DNA from: GCA-016699835 sp964543905
Lineage (GTDB): Bacteria; Planctomycetota; Phycisphaerae; Phycisphaerales; UBA1924
Reading direction: 5' to 3'
NCBI GenBank assembly: GCA_964543905.1
Contig: CAZIZO010000005.1
Coordinates: forward strand, 124,001 to 188,000
DNA length: 64,000 nt
The notes under the pieces are model-generated. The model worked only from the letters and a program-made list of their open reading frames with translations, searched no databases and was not told where the DNA came from. Both the position numbers and the translations under genes were made by a program. Positions 1-9,088 of the stretch are shown here, one piece after another (the stretch's first letter is position 1; each line of letters begins with the position of its first letter).

Positions 1-2
1 CG

Positions 3-569
3 TTCTCGCTCCCGCAGAAGGATCGCATGGGCTATGGCCTGAAGTGGCTGAAGGCAACGCTGTGCCTCGCGTGCGGCGGACGCATCGCCGAGGAGAAGGC
101 GATGGGCGACATCTCGAGCGGCGCGGTGGGCGACATCTCGCAGGTCACGAGCATTGCGCGGGCGATGGTCTTGGAGTGGGGCATGAGCCCCAAGTTGGGG
201 TTCGTGCGATACACCGGCATGGACACGCGTGAGATGTTCCTCCCGGAGAAGGAATACTCGGACGAGACGGCGCGGGATATCGACGAAGAAATCCGCCGCA
301 TCGTGGACGAAGCCTATTCGCAGGCCACGCGCATGCTCGAAGCGAACTGGGACAAGGTCATCGCCGTGGCGGAGGCCCTGCTCAAGCACGAAACCCTCTC
401 GGCGGACGAGGTCTTCCGCCTGATGCGCGGCGAGAGCCTCAACAAGTCCTCCGTGAGCGAACTGCTCCGCGCGGAGGCGGCCAAGAAGCGGATCGAAACC
501 CCCCCCACCGACGCAACGTCGGACGCCGGGCCCGAGTTGCCGCCCGGGGCGATGGCGACGCCAGCGTAG
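3..569 (+). CDS. ftsH: ATP-dependent zinc metalloprotease FtsH, C-terminal part (5' end outside window)
   Basis: This is the C-terminal peptidase part of FtsH, the membrane-anchored AAA+ protease that degrades misassembled membrane proteins and short-lived regulators. The frame is open from the left edge, so the AAA module and the HEXXH motif lie outside the window. What is visible matches the M41 domain: a GGRIAEE segment, then GDIS and VTSIARAMV with the Asp that supplies the third zinc ligand in the family, then EWGMSPKLG. The last ~40 residues are a polar, Pro-rich tail that includes a run of eight C at 499-506. The gene converges on the next one, with only 2 bp between the stop codons, so there is no room for a separate terminator. 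Confidence 0.9.
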   Translation, partial: FSLPQKDRMGYGLKWLKATLCLACGGRIAEEKAMGDISSGAVGDISQVTSIARAMVLEWGMSPKLGFVRYTGMDTREMFLPEKEYSDETARDIDEEIRRIVDEAYSQATRMLEANWDKVIAVAEALLKHETLSADEVFRLMRGESLNKSSVSELLRAEAAKKRIETPPTDATSDAGPELPPGAMATPA

Positions 570-571
570 TT

Positions 572-2872
572 TCAGTTCCAGTTCATCACCCGGAGGATGT
601 TCGAGAAATCATCGGTCCAGAGCGGATCGCCGGGCTTGGCGATCAGACGCTCCCACGTGGGCAGGAGTTCGAGCCCGCGCAAATGCCTGGGCTCGCGGGC
701 GAGGATGACCCACGTCGACTCCGCCTTCCCTTCCGCGCCCTGCTCCTTCGTGACCACGTTGTCGTCTCGCACGTAGGCGACCAGCGAAAGACTCTCGGCA
801 ATCTTCGCCAGGACGGGCTGGAGTTTGAAATAGCGGTTTGAGATGTGCACGACGAGCAGCCCGTCGGGCGTGACCTTGCGCATGTACATCTCCACCGCGT
901 CCCGGGTGAGCAGGTGCACGGGGATCGCGTCGGACGTGAACGCGTCCAGGACAATGACGCGGTACGAGCCGTCCGCATCCCCCTGCAGCCCGATGCGGCC
1001 GTCCGCGATCCGGATGTCGATCTCCGCCCCGCGAGCCCGGGCGTCGGGGACATACGAGAAGACACGCTCGTCGCTGGCGAGGCGCTCGATGCCCTCGTCG
1101 ATCTCGTAGAACGTGAACCGCATGCCCGGCGCGGCATACGCGGCCATGGAGCCCGCGCCGAGGCCCACGAACGCGGCACGATCGAGCGTTCGACTCTCGG
1201 CGAGGACCTTCATCGCATCGCCGACAGGCCCGCTGGGGTGGTAGTAGGTCGAAGGTGTGGTGCGTTTCTCATCCGTGCGGAGTTGCTGGCCGTGCAGCGT
1301 CGTGCCGTGCACGAGGACGTGCCAGCGATCCTGCGCATCGCGCGAGACGCGGTGCACGCCGAAGAATGTGCGATCCTGGACCACCACCGCGCCCGAACGA
1401 TTGAGGTACGGCACCACGCAGAGCACCGCCGTCACGGCCATCGCATATCGCATCGAGCCCCTGCGCGGGAGGAGCATAATGCATGCGAGCGTCGGCAGCC
1501 CGGCGCGGAGCGCGACGGCGATGGCGTCGTTGTCCAGCCGGAGCGCGTCAAGGATCGCCTCGATCCCCTTGGACTGGCGGACCTTGGTCACCAGGTCCCC
1601 CACCGCTCCGCTGTTGATCTTCGCATCGATCACGAGCGTGACCACGGCGAGCAAAGCCCCGATCGCCATTGCAAGGATCACCCGCGACCAACGTCTGCCG
1701 GGCGGGGCGTCTTTCTCGTCGCTCGCGAGTTGCGGTCGCATCAGGCACGCGAGCCCAAGGACCAACGGATACTCGGTGACGGCATCGAGCAGCGCGGGAG
1801 CGAGGAGCGCGTTGACGGCGCCCCCGAGCACGCCGCCGATGGACATGCAGAGGTAAAACTCGGTGAGGCGGTCGGCCGGCGGGCGATCATCGGCGAGCCG
1901 CGTGTGCGCGAGCAACGACACCAGGAAGTACACCACGAGGTGGATGGGCACGATCGCGTAGAACGGCGTCTTCGCCGCGCTCAAGAGCACCATGCTGATC
2001 GTCGCGATCGCGAACGGCATGGCGCGACCGAGCACGCTTGCCGAGAGGGGCCGACGCTTGGAGAACGCCAGCATCAGCGTGACCAGATAGAGGAAGAGGG
2101 GCAGGATCCAGAGCAGCGGCACGGCGGCGATGTCGGTCGTGACGTGCTGCGTTACGCCCAGCATCAGGCTCGATGGAACAAGGGCGTACGCGATCCAGAG
2201 GAATCGACGACGCCAGGAGACTGGAGGCGAAGAAAGGTCGAGACTCGCGCCTCGCGCGTCTGGGGCGCCGGGTTGGACCTCGTCGCGAGCGAATGCCCGC
2301 CAAAGAACGGCGGCACAGCCGACGACCAGCACCGCGAAGAGCGCGTAGCCCACGGTCCATGCAAGACTCTGCTCGCGGCGAGTCAGGAGAGGCTCGAGGA
2401 CGAACGGATACGCGAGCAGGCCCACGGCACTCCCGGCGTTGCTCGCGACGTACAGGAAATAGGGGTCCCGCGCGGAGGCGTGCGAGGAGTACGAAAACCA
2501 ACGCTGAAGCAGCGGGCCGGTCGTGGACACCACGAAGAACGGCAGCGCCACGATGCTGGTCAGCGTCGCCAGCAACCACACGACGGGCGACCCCGAAGGC
2601 TCCCCGACGTGGATCGCGATGGGCAACGTGAGGAGCGCGAGCGCGATCACGGCGGCATGCACAAACGCCTGCGACCGCGGGCGAAGTTTGTGGGTCAAGA
2701 CGTGCGAATAGGCATATCCCAACAAGAGCACGCCCTGGAAGAAGACCATGCAGGTGTTCCACACCGCGGGACTCCCGCCGAGGGCCGGAAGGAGTATCTT
2801 GCCCGCGAGCGGCTGGACCAGGAACAGAAGCGCGGCGGCGAGGAAGATCGTGAGGGAATAGAGGGCAAGCAC
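572..2872 (-). CDS. Fused membrane transporter-like / spermidine synthase-like protein
   Basis: A 766-residue integral membrane protein. The N-terminal ~500 residues hold about a dozen hydrophobic segments; the first starts LALYSLTIFLAAALLFLVQP, typical of the 'fused MFS/spermidine synthase' family. The C-terminal ~250 residues form a Rossmann-type methyltransferase/aminopropyltransferase fold: VGLGAGSMAAYA as the nucleotide loop, FYEIDEGIERLA after strand 2, IRIADGRIGL, and VIVLDAFTSDAIPVHLLT around the active site. The start is GTG at 2872, directly before the first membrane segment. The substrate is unknown; true spermidine synthesis has rarely been shown for these fusions. It converges with ftsH, and a PEP-CTERM-type gene on the same strand lies upstream. 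Confidence 0.82.
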   Translation of the reverse strand: MLALYSLTIFLAAALLFLVQPLAGKILLPALGGSPAVWNTCMVFFQGVLLLGYAYSHVLTHKLRPRSQAFVHAAVIALALLTLPIAIHVGEPSGSPVVWLLATLTSIVALPFFVVSTTGPLLQRWFSYSSHASARDPYFLYVASNAGSAVGLLAYPFVLEPLLTRREQSLAWTVGYALFAVLVVGCAAVLWRAFARDEVQPGAPDARGASLDLSSPPVSWRRRFLWIAYALVPSSLMLGVTQHVTTDIAAVPLLWILPLFLYLVTLMLAFSKRRPLSASVLGRAMPFAIATISMVLLSAAKTPFYAIVPIHLVVYFLVSLLAHTRLADDRPPADRLTEFYLCMSIGGVLGGAVNALLAPALLDAVTEYPLVLGLACLMRPQLASDEKDAPPGRRWSRVILAMAIGALLAVVTLVIDAKINSGAVGDLVTKVRQSKGIEAILDALRLDNDAIAVALRAGLPTLACIMLLPRRGSMRYAMAVTAVLCVVPYLNRSGAVVVQDRTFFGVHRVSRDAQDRWHVLVHGTTLHGQQLRTDEKRTTPSTYYHPSGPVGDAMKVLAESRTLDRAAFVGLGAGSMAAYAAPGMRFTFYEIDEGIERLASDERVFSYVPDARARGAEIDIRIADGRIGLQGDADGSYRVIVLDAFTSDAIPVHLLTRDAVEMYMRKVTPDGLLVVHISNRYFKLQPVLAKIAESLSLVAYVRDDNVVTKEQGAEGKAESTWVILAREPRHLRGLELLPTWERLIAKPGDPLWTDDFSNILRVMNWN

Positions 2873-2970
2873 GGCGAGAGGTTAGTCGGGTTGAGGCGAA
2901 TGAACGTCGGAGGCAAACTCCGGCACGACGCGGCGCCGGTTCGCCCACCGTCGCTTGCCAACATGGACAA

Positions 2971-2990
2971 CGCCCGCACGATGGCGGGCG
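2971..2990 (-). terminator. Possible hairpin terminator after the 3041-3673 gene
   Basis: A perfect 7-bp inverted repeat (cgcccgc at 2971-2977, gcgggcg at 2984-2990) lies about 50 bp past the stop of the minus-strand gene. The following T-rich stretch on the minus strand is poor (ttgtccatgtt), so the call is weak. Confidence 0.35.
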
Positions 2991-3040
2991 TGTGTGGAAC
3001 GAAACGATGCGGAAATCGTGGACGTCTTCGCTCGCGTCGC

Positions 3041-3673
3041 TCAGGAACGCCGGCGACGCGTCGCCAAGACGCCGCCCAGGGCGAGCAAGGCGGCCGCTCC
3101 GGGTGCGGGCACGGCCGTGATGACGCGGAGGTCATCGGTCGCGGTGCTCGTGACGAAGCGGAAGTTGATGCGATTGCCGGCGATGGTGATGGTGAACCGC
3201 TCGGCCTGCGCGAGTTCGAGCCCGCGGGCCGCGTTGTCGCCGTACGCCGTCCCGGGAGCGCCGAGAAAATCGGTGGAGTTGAGGTCGGGACGGAGGCAGA
3301 TCACGCCCAGGATGGGCTGATCAAACTCAACGAAGCCCTCGTAGACGCTGTTCGCACCGCCGACGGGATCGGTGTAGAGGTAATGGCTGTTGATGACGGT
3401 CCCGGCGGCGATGGTTCCCGGGGTGAGCGAGCCAAGGCTGGTGTACGTGCCGGGCGTCGTCGCGTTGACGAGCAGGTTGGTCGCGAGCGTGTGGTTGGTC
3501 ACCTCGTTGAAGGCCCACGCCCGACTATTGCTCTCGGTCGCGCCCAGAACGCTCGATGGCGGCGGAGCGATGAGGGTGGCGCTCCCTCCAACGGCGGTGA
3601 TGGCGGCATGTGCGGACAGGCCCGCGCTGGCGGCAAGCGCAGCCACAGCGCAACGCAACGAAAACGCGTGCAT
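3041..3673 (-). CDS. Secreted protein with PEP-CTERM-type sorting tail
   Basis: A 210-residue exported protein of unknown function. Residues 1-24 form a signal peptide (MHAFSLRC, an Ala-rich core, then SAHA). The body is a beta-rich, Ser/Thr/Gly-rich domain with no motif I recognise. The C-terminus reads VPAPGAAALLALGGVLATRR followed by RRS: a Pro-Ala-Pro motif, a hydrophobic helix and an arginine cluster. This is the layout of PEP-CTERM/exosortase substrates, with PAPG in place of PEP. It is probably processed and displayed or secreted by an exosortase encoded elsewhere. It is transcribed away from the 4159 metalloprotease gene across a long divergent spacer. Confidence 0.72.
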   Translation of the reverse strand: MHAFSLRCAVAALAASAGLSAHAAITAVGGSATLIAPPPSSVLGATESNSRAWAFNEVTNHTLATNLLVNATTPGTYTSLGSLTPGTIAAGTVINSHYLYTDPVGGANSVYEGFVEFDQPILGVICLRPDLNSTDFLGAPGTAYGDNAARGLELAQAERFTITIAGNRINFRFVTSTATDDLRVITAVPAPGAAALLALGGVLATRRRRS

Positions 3674-4158
3674 GAACGGTCTCCTCGATGCTCTCCCGAG
3701 CCGACGCGGCTCGTGTGTCTTGTCTCGGGAGTTCCTAACGCCGCCTCATCAATCGTGTTGCCTGGATGTGAGTGTCGGGACAAGTCAAGAATGCAACTGC
3801 TTGTCCATCATGTGGTTATTGGATGACGCCTCGGCCACTGCGCGGCACCCACGGCGGTAGTGGTCGTCGTCGGGTCGCACGTTCACGGCCGATTGGCAGG
3901 GTGACACCATCGGACCGGGAGCCACACCTGCAACAAATAGGCAAACGGCGCACGAAATAACCTCTCCGCACGGCGCGGGCGTTCCTGCTTCAAGAGCGAG
4001 AGTCGCAAAGCGGACGCGCAAGGGAATTGTAAATATTGTGCGCACTTTCCTGTCAAGATCGCTCAAGAAGTAGGTAGGGTGTACGTCGGAAGGGTGCTGG
4101 GGCTCGACAGGTTGGAGCCTGTCGGCGTCGTGGAGTCCTGAGCGATCAGGGGGTCAAT
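3674..4158. other. 485-bp divergent intergenic region
   Basis: This stretch separates two divergent genes for secreted proteins. No convincing ORF or RNA gene is visible. A minus-strand promoter-like pair is listed separately. The sequence at about 3930-4060 is locally AT-richer than its surroundings, as expected for promoters. Confidence 0.5.
4026..4056 (-). promoter_or_regulatory. Candidate sigma70-type promoter toward the 3041-3673 gene
   Basis: Read on the minus strand, a perfect TTGACA (4056-4051) is followed by TACAAT (4031-4026) at 19 nt, or by the weaker TTTACA at 17 nt. The spacing to the better -10 is long. The untranslated leader would be about 350 nt, which lowers confidence. Confidence 0.3.
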
Positions 4159-7100
4159 ATGATTCGAAGAAGGCTCGAAGGCGTTCTCGCCGGCATGGCG
4201 GGTTTGTTGTGTAGCAGCGTGGCGCTGGGCCAGGCGAACGCGCCGGCGGTGCCGCCGCCCGAGGTGGACTTTGCTCGCCTTGGGCTCACGAGCGGCGAGA
4301 TCGTGCGTCTCCAATTGGACCGCACGGTTGGGCGTGAGTTGGAGGTGGTCGTTCCGATCGGGGGCGAACACCACCGGATCAAGTTGGCCCCGCACTCCGT
4401 TCGAGCGCCCGAGTTTCGCCTGTACGAGGCCCGTGAAGGCGGCGTCCTCTTCGAGGTGGACCCGGGGCCGGTGAACACGCTCCGCGGCGCTCTGACCAAG
4501 TCTCCCGGCTCGATCGTCGCGGGCGGGATGATGCCCGACGGCCTGTGGGCCATGATCCAGATGGGCGATGGAGAGCGGTATTGGCTCGAACCATTGGGCG
4601 CTCGCGGACCTGGCGCGGGCGACGATCAGTACGTACTCTATCGATCGTCGGACGTCCGCCAGGATGGCTTCCAGTGTGACGTGGATGAGGCGAGGCACCG
4701 GATCGGCGAGCTCCACACGGGCGGGTATGAGCCGCGGGGTCTCAATCGCTTTACGGCGCAGGTCGCGGTCGAGTGCGACTTTGAGTACTTCAACCTCTAT
4801 GGCAGTTCGAGCCTGGTCAACTCCCGCATCGCGCTGGTCTACAACGTCCTCAACGTGCAGTACGAGCGCGAGGTCGAGATCGTCCACACCATTTCCTCCA
4901 CCATCGTCAACACCGTGGAGCCCGACCCCTACACGCAGGGCACGACCGGCGGCATGCTCGGCGAGATGCGGACCTTCTGGAACGCCAATCGATCCGGAGT
5001 CGCACGCGATGTCGCGCATCTCTTCACGGGCAAGCCGACCGGGGGCGTCATCGGAACCGCCTACCTCGGCGTCATCTGCTCCTCACTCTCCAGTGGCTTC
5101 GGCTACGGCGTCTCGCAAACCGACTTCAACAACTTCAACCTCTCCTCGGCCGCCGACCTCGTCGCCCACGAGACGGGGCACAACTGGAACGCCTGCCACT
5201 GCCCTTGCGGGTCGTACCCCAACCAGTTCACCATGAACCCGTCGATCACGAGCATCAACAGGTTCGGCAGCACCGTGACCGACGAGTGCAGCACCAACTC
5301 CACCGCGGCCATCGAGGCCCACCGCAACAGCCGATCCTGCCTCACGTCCGCCGCCGACGCGCCGCCCCTCAACGACGCGTGCGCCAGCGCCGTGCCCATT
5401 GGCCCGGGCACCTGGGGATTCTCGAACCTCGAGGCTACGAACGATGGACCGGCCTCCTGCGGGGGCATTGGCGCCGACCTCTGGTACTCGTACACCGCTC
5501 CGCATGACGGGACGATCATCGTCTCGACGTGCGGCACGCATGACAACTACGCCCTCGACACCGTCCTCGCGGCCTACACAGGTGTGTGCGGCACGCTCAC
5601 CGAGATCGTCTGCAACGACGACAACACCGGACAGTGCGGCTCGCTCGATACGGGCACGCTCCGTGACTCCTACATCTCGTTCTCCATGACCAGGAACACC
5701 AGATATCTCATTCGTGTCGGCGGCTTTGGTTCGACCAGCGGGCAGGGACTCTTGCGCGTGAGCGTCTCGCCCTGCCTCACGCCATTGAATGACCTCTGCG
5801 CCAACGCTGAAACCATCACCGACGGCTCCTACCCCTACACCACGATCTGCTCGAGCACCGATGGCTTCGTCGATGACGCCGCCGGGTGCACCGCGTTCGG
5901 GTACCAGCAGACCGGCTCGGACATCTGGTTCCGCTACGTGGGATGCGGCAGCAGCGTGACGGCCTCCATCTGCGGCGCGGATCGCAACTACGACACCCGC
6001 ATCGCCGTCTACAACTCCTGCCCCAACGGGCCGTACCAGGCCATCGCCTGTAACGACGACTCCTGCGGCACGGGCTCGTCTATTACCTGGACGGCCACCA
6101 ACGGCGTGGCGTACCTGATCCGCGTCGGCGGGTACTCCGGGGCGCAGGGCTCGGGCACGCTCGTCGTGGCTCGTCAGCAGCAGTCCAACGAGAACTGCTC
6201 CACCGCCGCCGCCATCACCGCACCGGGCGGGGCGTCCGGCAGCACGCTTTGTTCGACCAACGACGGCTCCGCGACCTGCGCCGCGTCCGCCAACTCACCC
6301 GACGTCTGGTACGCGCACACCGCCGATCACACCGGGTTCTTCTACGCAAACACCGAGACCAGCGGCACGGTCACCAGCAACTACGACACCGCGCTCTCCG
6401 TCCACTCGGGTTGTCCGGGCACCACGGCGAATCAGATTGCCTGCGACGATGACAGCGGGACGGGCCTCCTGAGCCGCGCCGTTTGGTACCAGGTCGCCGG
6501 AACTACCTACTACATCCGCGTCAACGGCTTCAACAACTCGCGGGGCATCTACAGCCTCAACGTCGGGCCCGTGCCCAACGACAACTGCCTCAACGCGGTC
6601 ACCATCGGTGTCGGCACCTATCTTGATTCGCTGGCGTTTGCCACCAACGAACCTGCCAACAGCGTGGGGACTTGCGGCGTATCGTCCAGCAACCCCGACG
6701 CCTGGTATCGCTTCGTGGCCCCGTGCGCGGGGACACTGACCGCGACGACCTGCGGCACGCACGACGCCACCGGAATCGACCTCGGCATGGACACCGTGCT
6801 CTCCCTTCATTCTGGGTGTGGCGGCACCGTTTACTCCTGCAACGATGATTCCTTGGGCACCTGCGGTCCGCTCGACACCAGCATCTTCCGCGACTCCGCG
6901 GTCTCGCGTGTCCTTGCGGCGGGCGAAGCCGTGCTCATCCGTGTCTCCAAGTTCAGCGCCGCCACGGCGGGCGCCTATCGCCTGAATGTCCAGTTCGCCG
7001 GCACGAACTGTCACGGCCCGGGCCGGCTGCTCGGCATCGAGAGCGGGCGCGCGTTGTACGAGATCAATCCCAACACGGGCGAAATGACCCAGATCGCCGC

Positions 7101-7917
7101 CGTCAGCGCCGTTGCCGGCACGACGGGTGGACTCGCCGTCAACTGCGCCAACCGCACCATCTACGTCACGTCCACGAGCAACGACTCGGTCTATACGCTC
7201 AATGATTCCACGGGTGCCGTCACGCTCGTGGGGCCCTATGGCGATTCGGCCGTCGTCATGCACGGGATCGAGTTCGATGAGAGCACGGGGACGCTCTACG
7301 GCATGTCGTCGCACAACAACGGGTTCTACTCCATCAACCGCTCCACCGGCGCCGCGACGCTCATCGGCACGGCGGGCTTCGTGGGCGCCTTCCCCAACAT
7401 TGTGTACAACAATCTTTCCGACGTCATGTACGCCACCAACGGCGGCGATGACAGCCTCTACCGCCTCGACCGCTCCACCGGCGCCGCGACCCTCGTCGGC
7501 CCGCTGCTTGGTCCCACCAATCCCAACGGGCTCGCGTTCAATCGCGACAACGGCCTCCTCTACCTCGTCGACAACACGACCGACTCCCTCTACCTCGTCA
7601 ACCAGACCACGGGCGCGGCCACCCGCATCGGCGCCCTCGGTGCCGTTGCCACCAACATGCTCGGCCTCGTCTACATCTCCAATCAGTGCATCGCGTCCTG
7701 CCACGGCGCGTGCATCGCGGACTTTGACGATGGGTCCGGGACAGGGTCACCCGACGGCGGCGTCACCATCGACGACCTCCTCTACTACCTGGTCATCTTC
7801 GAACAGGGCGCCATTTGTGCCGACGTTGACGACGGCTCGGGCACCGGGACGACCGACGGCGGCGTCACCATCGACGATCTGCTCTACTTCCTCCTGAGGT
7901 TTGAATCTGGGTGCTGA
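4159..7917 (+). CDS. Secreted reprolysin-like metalloprotease with PPC-like repeats, propeller and GC-type dockerin
   Basis: A 1252-residue exported multidomain protease. It starts with a signal peptide (MIRRRLEG, hydrophobic core, GQA). A propeptide-like region of ~180 residues follows, then a metalloprotease domain with HETGHNWNACH at residues 337-347, the HEXXHXXXXXH zinc motif of the reprolysin/metzincin group. Residues ~403-950 carry four repeats that each open with an ND-x-C-x-x-A motif and contain D(L/A/I)W(Y/F) and CGT/CNDD segments, resembling pre-peptidase C-terminal domains. Residues ~952-1180 are a six- or seven-fold repeat of the type NxxTGAxTLVG, probably a beta-propeller. The last ~65 residues are two DGGVTIDDLLY repeats ending in ESGC. 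A terminator follows. It is similar in design to the 32673 gene. Confidence 0.85.
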   Translation: MIRRRLEGVLAGMAGLLCSSVALGQANAPAVPPPEVDFARLGLTSGEIVRLQLDRTVGRELEVVVPIGGEHHRIKLAPHSVRAPEFRLYEAREGGVLFEVDPGPVNTLRGALTKSPGSIVAGGMMPDGLWAMIQMGDGERYWLEPLGARGPGAGDDQYVLYRSSDVRQDGFQCDVDEARHRIGELHTGGYEPRGLNRFTAQVAVECDFEYFNLYGSSSLVNSRIALVYNVLNVQYEREVEIVHTISSTIVNTVEPDPYTQGTTGGMLGEMRTFWNANRSGVARDVAHLFTGKPTGGVIGTAYLGVICSSLSSGFGYGVSQTDFNNFNLSSAADLVAHETGHNWNACHCPCGSYPNQFTMNPSITSINRFGSTVTDECSTNSTAAIEAHRNSRSCLTSAADAPPLNDACASAVPIGPGTWGFSNLEATNDGPASCGGIGADLWYSYTAPHDGTIIVSTCGTHDNYALDTVLAAYTGVCGTLTEIVCNDDNTGQCGSLDTGTLRDSYISFSMTRNTRYLIRVGGFGSTSGQGLLRVSVSPCLTPLNDLCANAETITDGSYPYTTICSSTDGFVDDAAGCTAFGYQQTGSDIWFRYVGCGSSVTASICGADRNYDTRIAVYNSCPNGPYQAIACNDDSCGTGSSITWTATNGVAYLIRVGGYSGAQGSGTLVVARQQQSNENCSTAAAITAPGGASGSTLCSTNDGSATCAASANSPDVWYAHTADHTGFFYANTETSGTVTSNYDTALSVHSGCPGTTANQIACDDDSGTGLLSRAVWYQVAGTTYYIRVNGFNNSRGIYSLNVGPVPNDNCLNAVTIGVGTYLDSLAFATNEPANSVGTCGVSSSNPDAWYRFVAPCAGTLTATTCGTHDATGIDLGMDTVLSLHSGCGGTVYSCNDDSLGTCGPLDTSIFRDSAVSRVLAAGEAVLIRVSKFSAATAGAYRLNVQFAGTNCHGPGRLLGIESGRALYEINPNTGEMTQIAAVSAVAGTTGGLAVNCANRTIYVTSTSNDSVYTLNDSTGAVTLVGPYGDSAVVMHGIEFDESTGTLYGMSSHNNGFYSINRSTGAATLIGTAGFVGAFPNIVYNNLSDVMYATNGGDDSLYRLDRSTGAATLVGPLLGPTNPNGLAFNRDNGLLYLVDNTTDSLYLVNQTTGAATRIGALGAVATNMLGLVYISNQCIASCHGACIADFDDGSGTGSPDGGVTIDDLLYYLVIFEQGAICADVDDGSGTGTTDGGVTIDDLLYFLLRFESGC

Positions 7918-7949
7918 GTCGATCAGCCCGGCCAACGTTCTTGATCCGA

Positions 7950-7980
7950 GGGCACGCCCGAGTGGCGTGCCCTTTTCTTT
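7950..7980 (+). terminator. Rho-independent terminator
   Basis: An 8-bp perfect stem (gggcacgc 7950-7957 with gcgtgccc 7965-7972), a 7-nt loop, then ttttcttt. It ends transcription of the metalloprotease gene before the desaturase operon. Confidence 0.85.
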
Positions 7981-8161
7981 CGGCCTCGGCAAGATCGAGA
8001 CCGGCTTTGGCCGCCCGACATCGATACTCCCGCATGCCACTCGAACTGAGATCGGACGGCGGGGATGACCTTTCGCTCCCGCCCTGAATCCGAACTCACG
8101 CCGCGCACGAACGTCTCCAACAATCGCCCGATAGGGTCGTTCTTGCCCGAATGGATTCCGA

Positions 8162-9088
8162 ATGGCTGAACTTGGCATGTCGCAAGATTGGGAGTCGATG
8201 GACCATCGTCGCGTGCGACTGCGCGACGCCCTGCCGATTCTCGCTATCCACGCCCTTGCCCTGGGCGTGATCTGGACGGGCTGGAGTTGGGCGGCGGTCG
8301 GAGTCGCGATCGCCCTCTACCTGCTCCGGATGTTCATCATCACCGCGTTCTACCACCGTTACTTTTCTCACCGAACGTTCCGAACCCATCGCGCCGTGCA
8401 GTTTGTGGCCGCCTTGATTGGCACCTCGTGCGCTCAACGAGGGCCGCTCTGGTGGGCCGCCCACCACCGCGAGCACCACCGTCACTCCGACCAAGAGCCC
8501 GACCTTCACTCTCCCACCTGGCGGGGCCTGCTCTGGAGCCACACGGCATGGTTCCTGACGCAGAAAGGCCGCTCCACGAACTGGAAAGCCATCCCGGACT
8601 GGGCTAAGTATCCCGAGTTGGTGTGGCTTGAGCGATTCCATCTCCTCGGCCCCGTGGGGTTGGTCGGCCTCTTGGCATTGCTCGGGTGGGGATGCGCTCA
8701 TTGGCTCCCTTCGCTCTCGACCGGGCCTGTACAGATGATCGTCTGGGGCTTTGGTGTGTCCACGACGGCGCTGTATCACGTCACCTTCACGGTCAACTCG
8801 CTCGCCCATCGCGTCGGGTCTCGCCGATTCGCCACCTCGGACGACAGCCGAAACAACTGGTTCCTCGCCATCCTCACCCTCGGGGAAGGCTGGCACAACA
8901 ACCACCACTTCCACCCCGGCACCGTTCGACAAGGCTTCTATTGGTGGGAGTATGACCCAGCCTATTGGGCGCTTCGCGCCATGTCTTGGCTCGGCCTCGT
9001 CTGGGATCTTCGTCCTGTCCCCGCATTCGTATACGAAGCGGCCGATCGTCACCGCGATCTCATCCGACCCCGCGGGGGTGCGGGGTGA
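8162..9088 (+). CDS. Fatty acid (acyl-CoA type) desaturase
   Basis: A 308-residue integral membrane di-iron desaturase of the stearoyl-CoA/acyl-lipid delta-9 family, which inserts a cis double bond into a long acyl chain using O2. All three histidine boxes are present: HRYFSH, HHREHH, and HNNHH in GEGWHNNHHFHP. Hydrophobic segments flank them (near residues 17-60, 155-185 and 190-210). It is the first gene of a coupled run of lipid genes; its stop overlaps the next start as GTGA. No Shine-Dalgarno is clear at 8162, and ATG codons at 8177 and 8198 are alternatives. In this context it probably supplies the unsaturated chains that the downstream methyltransferases modify. Confidence 0.87.
   Translation: MAELGMSQDWESMDHRRVRLRDALPILAIHALALGVIWTGWSWAAVGVAIALYLLRMFIITAFYHRYFSHRTFRTHRAVQFVAALIGTSCAQRGPLWWAAHHREHHRHSDQEPDLHSPTWRGLLWSHTAWFLTQKGRSTNWKAIPDWAKYPELVWLERFHLLGPVGLVGLLALLGWGCAHWLPSLSTGPVQMIVWGFGVSTTALYHVTFTVNSLAHRVGSRRFATSDDSRNNWFLAILTLGEGWHNNHHFHPGTVRQGFYWWEYDPAYWALRAMSWLGLVWDLRPVPAFVYEAADRHRDLIRPRGGAG

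Noticed and set aside
845..3826. Plus-strand open frame of 993 codons opposite the membrane/spermidine-synthase-like gene
   Set aside because: Its translation is almost only Arg, His, Glu, Asp and Gly with no hydrophobic core, typical of the antisense of a GC-rich gene. The minus-strand protein has clear family motifs.
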